Below are positions 1 through 8,179 of a stretch of DNA of 64,000 nt, in pieces. The notes under the pieces were generated by a model. That model was not told the origin of the DNA and made no database searches. It was given only the letters and a program-made list of their open reading frames with translations. A program made the position numbers and the translations under genes. Every line of letters starts with the position of its first letter. Positions within the stretch are counted from its first letter, which is position 1. This DNA is from Planctomycetota bacterium. GTDB taxonomy: Bacteria; Planctomycetota; UBA1135; GCA-002686595. The stretch spans positions 19,864 through 83,863 of the forward strand of contig JAIOPM010000060.1 of the NCBI GenBank assembly GCA_021413885.1, written 5' to 3'.

Positions 1-480
1 GAACGCCAACGTGTAGAGGTCGCGCGCGTGCGCCGGATCGCCGACGCCGGCGCAGATTTCGTCGAGCGAGCGCGGATGGTCGAGCTCGCGCTCCACCAAG
101 CGCTCGATGTTCGCCGCCTTCGCGTCGGCGACGAGGCGCGCCTTCTCGACGCTCGAGAGCCGGCCGTCGCACAACGTCGCCGCGATGGTCAGGCGCACGA
201 GGCGCAGCATGTCGGGGGAGAGCTCGGTTCCGTCCGCGCGCGTCGCGGGCCGCGACGCCTGTGCACTCGGAATCTCGGGCGCGCGCGTGGTGCTCTGCGG
301 CCCGCGGTGTTGGAAGAGTTCGCCGAGGCCCCACGCGCCGGCCGCGACCGTCGCGATCGTGCCGGTGTTCAAGAGGCCGCCGCGCGAGCCGGTGAGGAAG
401 TCGAGCGCTCCGCGCCGACGCTTCGACCGGGCGGCGAGCGCCACGCCGACCAGAGCACCGAGGATTCCGAGACCGTTCAT
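1..480 (-). CDS. DUF533/TerB-like membrane-associated protein (partial)
   Basis: Reading leftward from an ATG at 480, 160 codons stay open to the window edge, so the C-terminus is missing. The N-terminus is hydrophobic and then basic (LGALVGVALAARSKRRR). It is followed by a Gly/Ala-rich stretch (LLNTGTIATVAAGAWG, about residues 37-52) and, from about residue 85, an alpha-helical acidic region (LTIAATLCDGRLSSVEKARL). That order, with a glycine-rich membrane-proximal part and then a TerB-type helical domain, is typical of the DUF533/YebE family. The family's biochemical role is unknown. It is co-oriented with the two downstream minus-strand genes but separated from the next by 92 bp. Confidence 0.72.
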   Translation of the reverse strand, partial: MNGLGILGALVGVALAARSKRRRGALDFLTGSRGGLLNTGTIATVAAGAWGLGELFQHRGPQSTTRAPEIPSAQASRPATRADGTELSPDMLRLVRLTIAATLCDGRLSSVEKARLVADAKAANIERLVERELDHPRSLDEICAGVGDPAHARDLYTLAF

Positions 481-572
481 CGTCGAGCTGCGCGCCGTTC
501 GCGACGAGCCATCATCTATTCAGCCGCACGGCGGTCAACGCCGCGGCGCGCGAACTCGCGGCTGGACGTGGC

Positions 573-1406
573 TCACGCCCGCGCGTGCTGGCGCGTCGGG
601 CTCTCGGGCTTCGCCGGCGAGCCCTTGCACCACTCGTCGCGGGTCGAGCGGAAGGCGCTCGACCACAGATAGAAGCGCACGCGGAGCAATCCCTTCACGT
701 CTTCCCACGCCGTCTTGACGATCTTGACGCGGCTGTCTTCGTCGTCGTCCCACTTCACCGGGTGGTCCTTGATGCGGTAGCCCTGCTTCTCGCAGAGCGC
801 GAGCAGCTCGGTGTCGAAGAACCACGCTTGGTCCTCGACGTGGGGGACGACTTTCTGCACGACCTCGCGCGAGACCGCCTTGAAGCCGCACTGCGCGTCG
901 GAGAAGTGCGTGAAGAGCAGCGCCTTGACCATCAAGTTGTAGGTCTGGGAGATGAACTCGCGCTTCGGGCCGCGCTTCACCTGACTCAGCTTCTGCAAGC
1001 GCGAACCGGTGCCGAGGTCGTAGCCCTGCTCGTGGATCGCGCGGCACAGGACTTCGAGCGCACGCAGCTCCGTCGAAAGATCGACGTCGGTGTACGCCAT
1101 GATGTCGGCCGGACTCTGCGTCCAAGCAAGGCGCAGCGCGCGACCGCGACCGCGTTGCGGGATCGCGAAGAAGAACACCTCGCCGGGGTACTTCTTCTGG
1201 AGCTTCTCGCCGACCTCGCGCGTTCCGTCGGTCGAGCCGTTGTCCGCGATCGTGATGCGCCAGCGGTACGGGAACGACGGCCCGAGGAAGGCGCGGATCG
1301 TCTCGACGCTCTTCTCCAACGCCTTGACTTCGTTCAAGACGGGGATGATGAGGTCGACGAGGGGAAGGGCTTCGGTCATCGGCGTGGGGAGCGTCGGACG
1401 CGGCAT
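573..1406 (-). CDS. GT2 glycosyltransferase, dolichyl/polyprenyl-phosphate glucose synthase-like
   Basis: A 277-aa GT-A fold glycosyltransferase of family 2. The nucleotide-sugar core begins LVDLIIPVLNE (about residues 16-26), continues with IADNGSTDGT, and has the metal-binding acidic cluster AYTDVDLST. The later motifs CGFKAV and WFFDTELL are typical of the DPG/DPM synthase branch, which moves a hexose from NDP-sugar to a polyprenyl phosphate on the cytoplasmic face. No C-terminal membrane segments are visible, so it should be soluble or peripheral. An ATG at 1379 gives a start closer to the domain and is equally plausible; neither has a clear Shine-Dalgarno. Its product would suit the GT-C-type proteins next to it. 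The sugar specificity cannot be read from the sequence. Confidence 0.85.
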   Translation of the reverse strand: MPRPTLPTPMTEALPLVDLIIPVLNEVKALEKSVETIRAFLGPSFPYRWRITIADNGSTDGTREVGEKLQKKYPGEVFFFAIPQRGRGRALRLAWTQSPADIMAYTDVDLSTELRALEVLCRAIHEQGYDLGTGSRLQKLSQVKRGPKREFISQTYNLMVKALLFTHFSDAQCGFKAVSREVVQKVVPHVEDQAWFFDTELLALCEKQGYRIKDHPVKWDDDEDSRVKIVKTAWEDVKGLLRVRFYLWSSAFRSTRDEWCKGSPAKPESPTRQHARA

Positions 1407-1472
1407 GATCGGCGTTGACCGGGGCGCGAATCAAGGGCCGCGTCGCCGTGCGTTACGGCCGGAAACGTTTTC

Positions 1473-1583
1473 GCGGTACGGAGCCAGCCTCAACTCGGCC
1501 GTTTTCGCGGGAGGGGTTTCGTTGCAGTACCTCCGAGCGTGGGGCCCGCGAAAGCGGCCGAGTTGAGGCTGGCTCCGTACCGC
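1473..1583. repeat. 39-bp imperfect inverted repeat with 33-nt loop
   Basis: The left arm is 1473-1511 and the right arm 1545-1583. Reverse-complementing the right arm reproduces the left with 38 of 39 positions identical (T1502 against C). Both arms contain the core GGTACGGAGCCAGCCTCAAC or its complement. The repeat covers the last codons and stop (1490) of the membrane-protein gene at 1490-3145 and lies before the downstream GT2 gene. It could be a strong hairpin terminator, or a copy of a dispersed REP/MITE-like palindrome that has replaced the original end of the gene. No second copy was noticed elsewhere in the window. Confidence 0.85.
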
Positions 1584-3145
1584 CAGATTGCGAGGCATGT
1601 TCCGATCGCGAACGCGAGGAGTCCGAGCGGGAGCCACGGGCTCGCGAGCTTCTCCTTCAACGCCGGTTGCGTCTGGCGCGCGACCGTCAGCCACGGGAGC
1701 TGTGCCCCGTCCTGGGCGATGCGCCGGTACGCGACCGGGACCGGCGTCTCGGTCAGCATGCGGCGCCAGTAGTCGGGCAGCGCGAGCTCGCTCACGCCGC
1801 GCTCGACCGCCTCGTGGCGCAACGTGTTCTCGACGTCGTTGACCTCGCGCGTCATCGCGAGGACCGTTCCGTGCGCGATCACGAGCACACTGACGAGCGC
1901 GAGCGTCGTCGTCTTCATCCGCGCGAGATGGTCGCTCGCCGCGAGGAAGAGGAACGGCACGCACGGCAGCAAGTAGCGGAAGCCGGTGTTGAACTGCAGC
2001 AGCGAGTACCAGTTCGCCGCGCAGAACAGCATGAACGCGATCACGAGCGCGAGGGCCCAACGACGTTCGCGCGTCGGGAAGAAGAGCTCCTCGCGCTTCA
2101 CCCGCAACGCCGCCGGCACGAGCGCGATCAACAGCAACGGCCCGAACGCATAGAGCCCCCAACCCGGCGCGATCAAGTTCTTCACGAAGACCTCGAGCGA
2201 CGGCAAACCGATGCCGCGGTAGCCGAAGTCGACGTACTCGTTCTGCTGGGGCATCACCTTCTGGCCCGGCGTGAACGGATCGCCGTACATCAGCCATTGC
2301 GTCCACAGGAGGAACGCGATGAACGGCACGCCGGCGAGGGCGATCGGGATCGATTCGCGCACGGTGCGCGCGAAACCCGCGAACGAGAGCCGCGGCACGA
2401 AGAAGTAGAGGAAGACGACACCGGCGAGGACGAAGCCCGCGTAGTCGAGCGCGCACGTCGCGCCGAGCAGGGCGCCGAAGAGGACGCGGTGTTTCGTCGC
2501 GAGCTCGCGCCGTTCGTCGCTCTTCAACCACACGATCACGAAGGCGGCGAAGATCGCCTCCATCAGGAACATGTTGTGGTTCAAGTGCGCGGTTCGATAG
2601 AAGACCGGCGTTCCGAACGCGAAGAGCAATCCGAGCCAGACCGCTCGGCCCCGTTCGACGCCGCGCCGCTGGAGCACGCGGAAGACGAGCACCGCGAACA
2701 ACGCCGAGAGCGGCGCCATCAGGAAGACGCTGGTGATCGCGGTCGACGCGCCGAAACGCAGATCGAGACCGGCGCTCTTCACCAGCTTCCACATCTTCTG
2801 GCGATTCGGATACTTGGTGTCGTACTGGACCTCGGCTTCGTCGGGCGACGCGGCGAGCTTCGCCTTCGAATGCTCCTCGAGCCGATCGAGCAGCGGATCG
2901 AAGATCGCGAGCACGACGACCACCGGCATCGAGCCCAGCAAGTTGTTGCCGACGTACCAATGCCCGTCGGTGTGCTGGAAGAGATCGGCGTGCATGTGCG
3001 CGTAGCGATCGCACTTGAAGTCGCCGCGATCGAGCAACGCGAACGCCGGATAGTGCTCCCGCACCACGTTGGTGGCGAAGAAGAGCGAGAACAGGATCCA
3101 GCAGACGAGGAAGAGCCGGACCTGTACGGAAGCGAGGAAGCGCAT
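1490..3145 (-). CDS. Polytopic membrane protein, GT-C glycosyltransferase-like
   Basis: A 551-aa protein with about 12 hydrophobic segments, the first at residues 9-27 (VRLFLVCWILFSLFF). A long first extracytoplasmic loop contains DRGDFKCDRYAHMHADLF and GHWYVGNNLLGS, placed as in GT-C enzymes and related PMT/ArnT-like proteins that use polyprenyl-phosphate sugars. The exact family is not certain. The final residues (from RYGASLNSA to the stop) are encoded by the inverted repeat at 1473-1583 and are low in hydrophobicity, so the natural C-terminus may have been altered by that element. The downstream neighbour on the same strand is a GT2 that could supply the lipid-linked sugar, 83 bp away. 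Confidence 0.7.
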   Translation of the reverse strand: MRFLASVQVRLFLVCWILFSLFFATNVVREHYPAFALLDRGDFKCDRYAHMHADLFQHTDGHWYVGNNLLGSMPVVVVLAIFDPLLDRLEEHSKAKLAASPDEAEVQYDTKYPNRQKMWKLVKSAGLDLRFGASTAITSVFLMAPLSALFAVLVFRVLQRRGVERGRAVWLGLLFAFGTPVFYRTAHLNHNMFLMEAIFAAFVIVWLKSDERRELATKHRVLFGALLGATCALDYAGFVLAGVVFLYFFVPRLSFAGFARTVRESIPIALAGVPFIAFLLWTQWLMYGDPFTPGQKVMPQQNEYVDFGYRGIGLPSLEVFVKNLIAPGWGLYAFGPLLLIALVPAALRVKREELFFPTRERRWALALVIAFMLFCAANWYSLLQFNTGFRYLLPCVPFLFLAASDHLARMKTTTLALVSVLVIAHGTVLAMTREVNDVENTLRHEAVERGVSELALPDYWRRMLTETPVPVAYRRIAQDGAQLPWLTVARQTQPALKEKLASPWLPLGLLAFAIGTCLAIWRYGASLNSAAFAGPTLGGTATKPLPRKRPS

Positions 3146-3270
3146 GGCGAGCGGCGGAGAGCTTGCTCCATCGGACCGCGCGCGTCGAGACTTCAGTCGG
3201 CTCGCGCACGGTTGGAATCCGCGGCCCGCCTCGACATGATCTGCGCCGTGAGTCCGAGCGAGGCAGCGGC

Positions 3271-5325
3271 GTGAATCGAGAAGCGACGGCGATCGCGCTC
3301 GGGATCGGCTTCGGCGTGTTGCTGCTCTTCGTCGCGAGTCGGCGCAAGGCGGGAGCGATGTGGTTCGCGCTCGCGGCGTGCTCGTCGGCCGCGTTGCTGT
3401 GGCTCTACGACGCCGGGCCGCGCGTCACGTACCAACACGTGCATCTCGCGGAGCGGTGGGCGAGCCAACGAACGGCGACGGCGGTCGCGCTCGCGGCGCT
3501 CGGGCTCGAAGTCGTCTGCGTCGCCGTTGCGTTCTTCGCGCGAGCTCGAGAGCTACGCGCTTGGTGGTCGCGACGTCTTGGCCCGTGGCGAACGCTCTTC
3601 CTCGTCGCATGTGTCGGCGCGTGCTCGTCCAAGTTGCGCGAACCGGCGCTCTCATCGGCGTGCGAGTTCGTCTTCGTCGCCGTCGTTCACGCCGCGACGC
3701 TCGGCGCGGTCCTGCTCGGCGCGTGGGCGATCGCGGAGGAGCCTCTCGCCGCATTCGCGCGCCGCGCGGACGCGTGGCTCGGACCTCTCGGCGACGGAAG
3801 CCCCGAACCCGGCGGCCCCGACGCGTTCGCATGGCGTACGGCGCTCGCGAGCACGCTCGCCGCCGCGCTCTTGTGCTTCACCGTCTACGACCGGCACCCG
3901 CATGTGCCCGACGAGGTCGTCTACCTGATCCACGCGCGTTACCTCGCGGCGGGCGAGCTCTCTCTCCCCGCGCCGCCGGTGCTCGCGGCGTTCGACGTCG
4001 ACTTGATGATGCTCGAAGGCGGGCGTTGGTACTCGCCGGTCAATCCCGGCTGGCCGTTCGCGCTCGCGCTCGGTGCGCCGTTCGGAGCGGAGTGGCTCGT
4101 CAATCCGTTGCTCGGGGGACTCGCGATCCTGGTCGTATATTCGTTCCTGCGCGAGGTGATGTCGCGTCGCAACGCGCGCGTCGCGACGATGTTGCTCGCG
4201 GCGTCGCCGTGGTTCGTGTTCCTCAACATGAGCTTCATGACGCACACGTGGACGTTGGTGTGCGCGGCGCTCGGCGGACTCGGCGTGGCTCGTGCGCGTC
4301 GAACGGGCAAGCGCGCATGGGCCTGGCTCGCCGGCGCCGGCGTCGGCATGGTCGCGACGATTCGGCCGCTCGAAGGGCTCGTGCTCGCGCTCTGCCTCGG
4401 CCTCTGGTCGATCGGACTCGGCGGCGCGCGTTTGAAGTTCGCGTCGCTCGCCGGCCTCGTACTCGGCACCGCGTTCGTCGCGGCGATCGTGCTTCCGTAC
4501 AACGCGGCGCTGACCGGATCGGCGCGCGTGTTCCCGATCAATCACTACGTCGACACGGTCTACGGTCCCGGCAAGAACGACTTGGGCTTCGGGCCGGAGA
4601 AAGGTCTCGGTTGGGGTGGCCTCGATCCGTGGCCCGGACATTCGCCGTTGCAGGCGGCGGTCAACGCGCAATTCAACACGTTCGCGATCGACGTCGAGCT
4701 CTTCGGTTGGGCGAGCGGCTCGCTGTTGCTCGTGTGGATCGCGCTCGTGCTCGGCAAACGTCGACCGATCGATCGAGCGTGGATCGTGTTCGTGCTCGCG
4801 ATCCTCACGTCGAACAGTCTGTATTGGTTTGCGGGCGGGCCGGATTTCGGAGCGCGTTACTGGTACTTGGTGATCGTGCCGCTCATCGCGCTCGCGGTGG
4901 CGGGCCTGAATGCGCTCGCCGAGCGTGAAGAGCAACGCACTCGTCTCCTCGTCGCCGTCTTCGCTCTCGTGCTCGGCAACGTCGCGCTCTTCATGCCGTG
5001 GCGCGCGGTCGACAAGTACGTCGGCTATCGCGGAATGGTCGCGGGCGTGCGCGACCTCGCGCGTGATAAGCATTTCGGCCGCAGCCTCGTCCTGATCCAA
5101 GGCGAGCGCCACCCCGACTACGCGAGCGCCGCGATCTACAACCCGCTCGACCTCGAGGCCGACGCGCCGATCTACGCGTGGGACAAGGACGTCGCGACGC
5201 GCGCCGCATTGCTCGCGCACTACGCCGATCGTCCGATCTGGCTCGTCGCCGGCCCGAGCGTCACGCAGCGCGGCTTCGAGATCGTCGAAGGCCCGCTGCC
5301 GCCGGGGACCGCGCCGTCGCGATGA
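3271..5325 (+). CDS. Polytopic membrane protein, GT-C (PMT/ArnT-like) glycosyltransferase candidate
   Basis: About 684 aa from GTG 3271, chosen because the first membrane segment (AIALGIGFGVLLLFVA) follows at once; an upstream extension to 3163 is open but arginine-rich and unlikely. There are roughly 12 membrane segments. After a membrane helix comes HPHVPDEVVYLIHARYLAAG; an acidic D-E pair at the start of the first large periplasmic loop is the usual catalytic site of GT39/GT83-type GT-C enzymes. The protein ends in a soluble extracytoplasmic domain of about 100 residues. It is divergent from the 1490-3145 gene and convergent with the SRPBCC gene, with a 7-bp gap. Acceptor and sugar are unknown. 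Confidence 0.72.
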   Translation: MNREATAIALGIGFGVLLLFVASRRKAGAMWFALAACSSAALLWLYDAGPRVTYQHVHLAERWASQRTATAVALAALGLEVVCVAVAFFARARELRAWWSRRLGPWRTLFLVACVGACSSKLREPALSSACEFVFVAVVHAATLGAVLLGAWAIAEEPLAAFARRADAWLGPLGDGSPEPGGPDAFAWRTALASTLAAALLCFTVYDRHPHVPDEVVYLIHARYLAAGELSLPAPPVLAAFDVDLMMLEGGRWYSPVNPGWPFALALGAPFGAEWLVNPLLGGLAILVVYSFLREVMSRRNARVATMLLAASPWFVFLNMSFMTHTWTLVCAALGGLGVARARRTGKRAWAWLAGAGVGMVATIRPLEGLVLALCLGLWSIGLGGARLKFASLAGLVLGTAFVAAIVLPYNAALTGSARVFPINHYVDTVYGPGKNDLGFGPEKGLGWGGLDPWPGHSPLQAAVNAQFNTFAIDVELFGWASGSLLLVWIALVLGKRRPIDRAWIVFVLAILTSNSLYWFAGGPDFGARYWYLVIVPLIALAVAGLNALAEREEQRTRLLVAVFALVLGNVALFMPWRAVDKYVGYRGMVAGVRDLARDKHFGRSLVLIQGERHPDYASAAIYNPLDLEADAPIYAWDKDVATRAALLAHYADRPIWLVAGPSVTQRGFEIVEGPLPPGTAPSR

Positions 5326-5332
5326 CGAGCGA

Positions 5333-5785
5333 CTATCCGGGAATCTCGGGCTCGACGAGGCGGCCCAAGAGCTCCAGCGACTCCTGCCATCCCAAGTAAC
5401 ACGCCTCGACCGGGATCACCGCGGGAATGCCTTCCTGCACGATGTTCACCTCGGTGCCGACGACGACTTTCCGCAACTGGATCGTGACCATCATCTCGCC
5501 GGGGAGATTGGGATCGTCGAACTTGTCCGAGTGCCGGATGCGCTCGCCCGGAACGAGCTCGAAGTACTGCCCGCCGAAGGAGTGGCTCTGCTTCGTACCG
5601 AAGTTGGTGAACGACATCCGGAACTTGCCGCCGACGCGAGCATCCATCTCGTGCACCTTGCCGGTGAAGCCGTGCGGAGGAAGCCACTTCGCCATCGCGT
5701 CGGGATCGATGAACGCGCGATAGATGCGTTCGGCGGGAGCACGGAGCACTCGGTGAAGCTTGACGGTGTTGGTTGCTGAGGCCAT
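5333..5785 (-). CDS. SRPBCC / AHSA1-like domain protein
   Basis: A 150-aa protein from ATG 5785 (MASATNTVKLHRVLRAP); an ATG 12 codons upstream adds only a charged tail. The sequence follows the Bet v 1-like START/AHSA1 fold: VKLHRVLRAPAERIYRAF, then DPDAMAKWLPPHGF, GGKFRMSF and GERIRHSDKF. This fold binds hydrophobic ligands or partner proteins; members annotated as activators of Hsp90 ATPase homologues rarely have a proven role. It is divergent from the gene at 5877, leaving a 91-bp shared upstream region. Length is normal for a single-domain family member. Confidence 0.88.
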   Translation of the reverse strand: MASATNTVKLHRVLRAPAERIYRAFIDPDAMAKWLPPHGFTGKVHEMDARVGGKFRMSFTNFGTKQSHSFGGQYFELVPGERIRHSDKFDDPNLPGEMMVTIQLRKVVVGTEVNIVQEGIPAVIPVEACYLGWQESLELLGRLVEPEIPG

Positions 5786-5876
5786 GTCGCCATCGTGCTC
5801 GGCGCGCTCGCGTCTCGTCAACCGCGGATCGTCGGCATTCTCGGCGGTGTCACGCGCGGGAGGTACGTTCTTCGAC

Positions 5877-6566
5877 GTGCTTTCCCGCGCAGCACTGTGG
5901 ACATTCCTCGCATTGCTGATCGCGACCTTTCTCTGGATGGCCTGGGCGCCGTCGTCGAAGAACGGATCGATCGACGCGACGACCTCGAGTGAACAACCTT
6001 CAGTCGAGACGCGTCATCGCGTGGTTCTCGCGACACCCGCGCGACAAGACCAGGTCGAAGCCACGGCGCCTGATGGTGCCGACACGAAGCCCACGTCAGC
6101 TCCGACGAGCGCGAGAATCACTTCGGAAGACGGAACACTGCTGCTGACGGCAGACGAGTCCTTGCGCGGAGTCCGTTTCTACGTCGACTCGCTCGGCAAG
6201 CATGGAGCACCCGGATACTTCGAAGGCGGCTGGACCTTCGACGATCTCCACTACGACCTCGCCAAGCCCGTGTGGACGAAGGACGAAGGAACCGTCGAGA
6301 AGTACCAACAGCTGTTGTCCACCGACGGCTGCATCGTTGCGCTCGATCTGACGACCTCCGACGGCCAAGAGCATCGCGTCTATCTGCTCACGTATCTCGG
6401 TGGGCAGACCTACATCTATCCACCCGACGAGAAGGGGGTCCTGATGAAGGACTCCAATGGTTCTAACGGAACACAGGGCTCCATCGGCTTCTTCTCCGAC
6501 GAGTTCGGATCCGGCGTCGTCTCCGCGATCTACTCGCCCGGTAAGCCCTGGCCTCGCGCCAAATAG
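5877..6566 (+). CDS. Single-pass membrane-anchored protein of unknown function
   Basis: GTG 5877 gives 229 aa starting VLSRAALWTFLALLIATFLW, an N-terminal signal anchor. It is preceded by GGAGG at 5859-5863, rather far (13 nt) upstream. A longer frame from 5760 overlaps the divergent gene and is less likely. After a Thr/Ser-rich linker (residues about 35-85) comes a folded-looking domain with FYVDSLGKHGAPGYFEGGW, VALDLTTSDGQEHRVYLLTY and GQTYIYPPDEKG. I do not recognise the family. The first in-frame stop is followed by a GC-rich hairpin at 6567-6604. A periplasmic role is inferred only from the anchor. Confidence 0.6.
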   Translation: MLSRAALWTFLALLIATFLWMAWAPSSKNGSIDATTSSEQPSVETRHRVVLATPARQDQVEATAPDGADTKPTSAPTSARITSEDGTLLLTADESLRGVRFYVDSLGKHGAPGYFEGGWTFDDLHYDLAKPVWTKDEGTVEKYQQLLSTDGCIVALDLTTSDGQEHRVYLLTYLGGQTYIYPPDEKGVLMKDSNGSNGTQGSIGFFSDEFGSGVVSAIYSPGKPWPRAK

Positions 6567-6604
6567 GTTCGGAGGCGCCTCGCCCAAGCGATGCGCCCCC
6601 GAAC
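6567..6604. terminator. Hairpin between convergent genes, probable bidirectional terminator
   Basis: The arms 6567-6578 (GTTCGGAGGCGC) and 6593-6604 (GCGCCCCCGAAC) pair at 11 of 12 positions around a 14-nt loop. The hairpin begins one base after the TAG of the 5877-6566 gene and sits just before the end of the convergent peroxidase gene at 6619. There is no T-tract on either side, so factor-independent termination is uncertain. Confidence 0.55.
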
Positions 6605-6618
6605 GTCTCGACCCGACC

Positions 6619-7962
6619 CTATAGCGATTTCAAGAACTCGACGAGGTCCGACTTCTCAGGCTGCGTGAGCGCCAACGCGAAGTGCGCGTCGTAGTGCTCG
6701 ACGACATCGAGCAACGTCGCGAAACGTCCGTCGTGGTAGTAGCCGCCGGTCGCGTGCGTGAAGAGTCCGCGCAGCGGCGCCGTCCGATAGCGCTCGTCCG
6801 GTGAACGCAACGCTTGGAAATCGTCGATGCCGATCTCGTTGGCCGTGTGCATGTTCCAACCCGGCTCGGTGTAGAGCGGCGGGACGTGGCACTCCGAGCA
6901 TCGCGCGGCTCCGCGGAACAGATTGCCTCCCGAGACAGCGGCGCCGGCATCGAAGCTGCCGACGGGTGCAACCGGGATCGGCAACGCGAGCTGATAGAAC
7001 TGCAGCGCTGCGAGTTTCGGCGTGATGAGGTCGACCGCGGCTTTCGTGTGCCCGGAATTCTCCGCGGCCGCGACCGGGAACTTGAGCGGGTCGTCGAGGC
7101 GCGGATCGTAGAACGTGCCTTGTCCGTGCATCTCGAGGTTGGCGACGAACGCGTTCCAGTACGTGCCCGAACCCCAGCCGGTCCACGTGTGCAGGTTGAC
7201 GCCGCCGAGGCCGAACGCCGGCGGGATCAGCGTCGCTGCGGAGCCGCCGCCGGGCTGGAACGCCTTGCCGTCGAGGAAGACCTGCGCGTCGAACTTGCCC
7301 GGACCCCACGCGTGGAGGACGGTGCGCACCGTCACGTCGTCGGTGCCGAGCATCGCCGACACGGGCGCGAGATTCGGCGCGAGCGCGATGATCGAGCCGA
7401 TGTCGAGATCGCGATTCGCCCAACCGTCGCGCCGACGGCCCATGCTCGGCTGGAACGACTCGTCGACGGTGCTGTGACAGATCGCGCACTGGATGCCGAC
7501 CGAGGTGAGTCGCCCCGTCCCGTCGAAGATGCCCTTGACGCCGACGACGGCTTCGCGCTTCAGGAGCTCGAGCGTCGTCGCCGGATCCGTGAAGTCGACG
7601 TTCCCCTGGGCGATCGAATTGCGCAGCGCGGCACCGAGCGCTTCGCTGTCGACCTTCAATCCGAGCGCGAGCGCCTGCGCCGGGCTGAGCCCCGCTCCGA
7701 CTCCGCCGAGCGCCGTCCCCGCGATCGCTTCGTGCAGGCGAAGCGTGTCGCCCCAGAAGGCTTCGTCGCCGAAGGTCTCGAAGCGGAACGTCTGGCGCCC
7801 TTCGTCGATCAGCGTCAGCGAGTTCTCGACGGTCGCGTCGGCCGAGATCGCGCCGGCGCCCGAGTCATTGCCGCCGGAGGCGTTGTTGCAGCCCGAGAGG
7901 AACAGCAGGATCGCCGCCGTCGTGAGAACCAGCGCAAACACGAACGCGCGGGAGTGCTCCAT
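6619..7962 (-). CDS. Di-heme cytochrome c peroxidase-like lipoprotein
   Basis: A 447-aa protein from ATG 7962; an ATG at 7986 would add eight residues. It has a lipoprotein signal (FVFALVLTTAAILLFLSGC, lipobox LSGC at about residues 22-25). Two covalent haem sites are visible, C159-A-I-C162-H163 and C355-S-E-C358-H359, with the C-terminal motif TAPLRGLFTHATGGYYHDGR found in the MauG/CcpA superfamily. Members reduce H2O2 or act in electron transfer or modification reactions in the periplasm. A 130-residue insertion between the haems lacks motifs I know. The gene is monocistronic, convergent with the gene at 5877. Confidence 0.88.
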   Translation of the reverse strand: MEHSRAFVFALVLTTAAILLFLSGCNNASGGNDSGAGAISADATVENSLTLIDEGRQTFRFETFGDEAFWGDTLRLHEAIAGTALGGVGAGLSPAQALALGLKVDSEALGAALRNSIAQGNVDFTDPATTLELLKREAVVGVKGIFDGTGRLTSVGIQCAICHSTVDESFQPSMGRRRDGWANRDLDIGSIIALAPNLAPVSAMLGTDDVTVRTVLHAWGPGKFDAQVFLDGKAFQPGGGSAATLIPPAFGLGGVNLHTWTGWGSGTYWNAFVANLEMHGQGTFYDPRLDDPLKFPVAAAENSGHTKAAVDLITPKLAALQFYQLALPIPVAPVGSFDAGAAVSGGNLFRGAARCSECHVPPLYTEPGWNMHTANEIGIDDFQALRSPDERYRTAPLRGLFTHATGGYYHDGRFATLLDVVEHYDAHFALALTQPEKSDLVEFLKSL

Positions 7963-8179
7963 GTACCTGGCCTCGTTCGTATGCATGGCTTCGTTCCTGT
8001 TCGAGAGGAGAGTTCGCCACGCGATCGGTTGTGGTCGCGCGTCGGATCGTCACGGTAGGGGGAACCGCGAGCCCCGGACATCGACAACGACGTGGGTTCG
8101 GGGAGGGCGAAGTCGGTAGCTCAGCGCCGTCGCGACTTCGCGCTCGCCGTCGGGTACAACGCGCGAGAATGGAGTCGAC

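Noticed and set aside
1415..3274. 619-codon plus-strand open frame
   Set aside because: Arg/Glu-rich antisense of the 551-aa membrane protein, with no start signal.
6567..6604. Riboswitch-like structure after the 5877-6566 gene
   Set aside because: The position after a stop and between convergent genes fits a terminator, and there is no conserved aptamer core.
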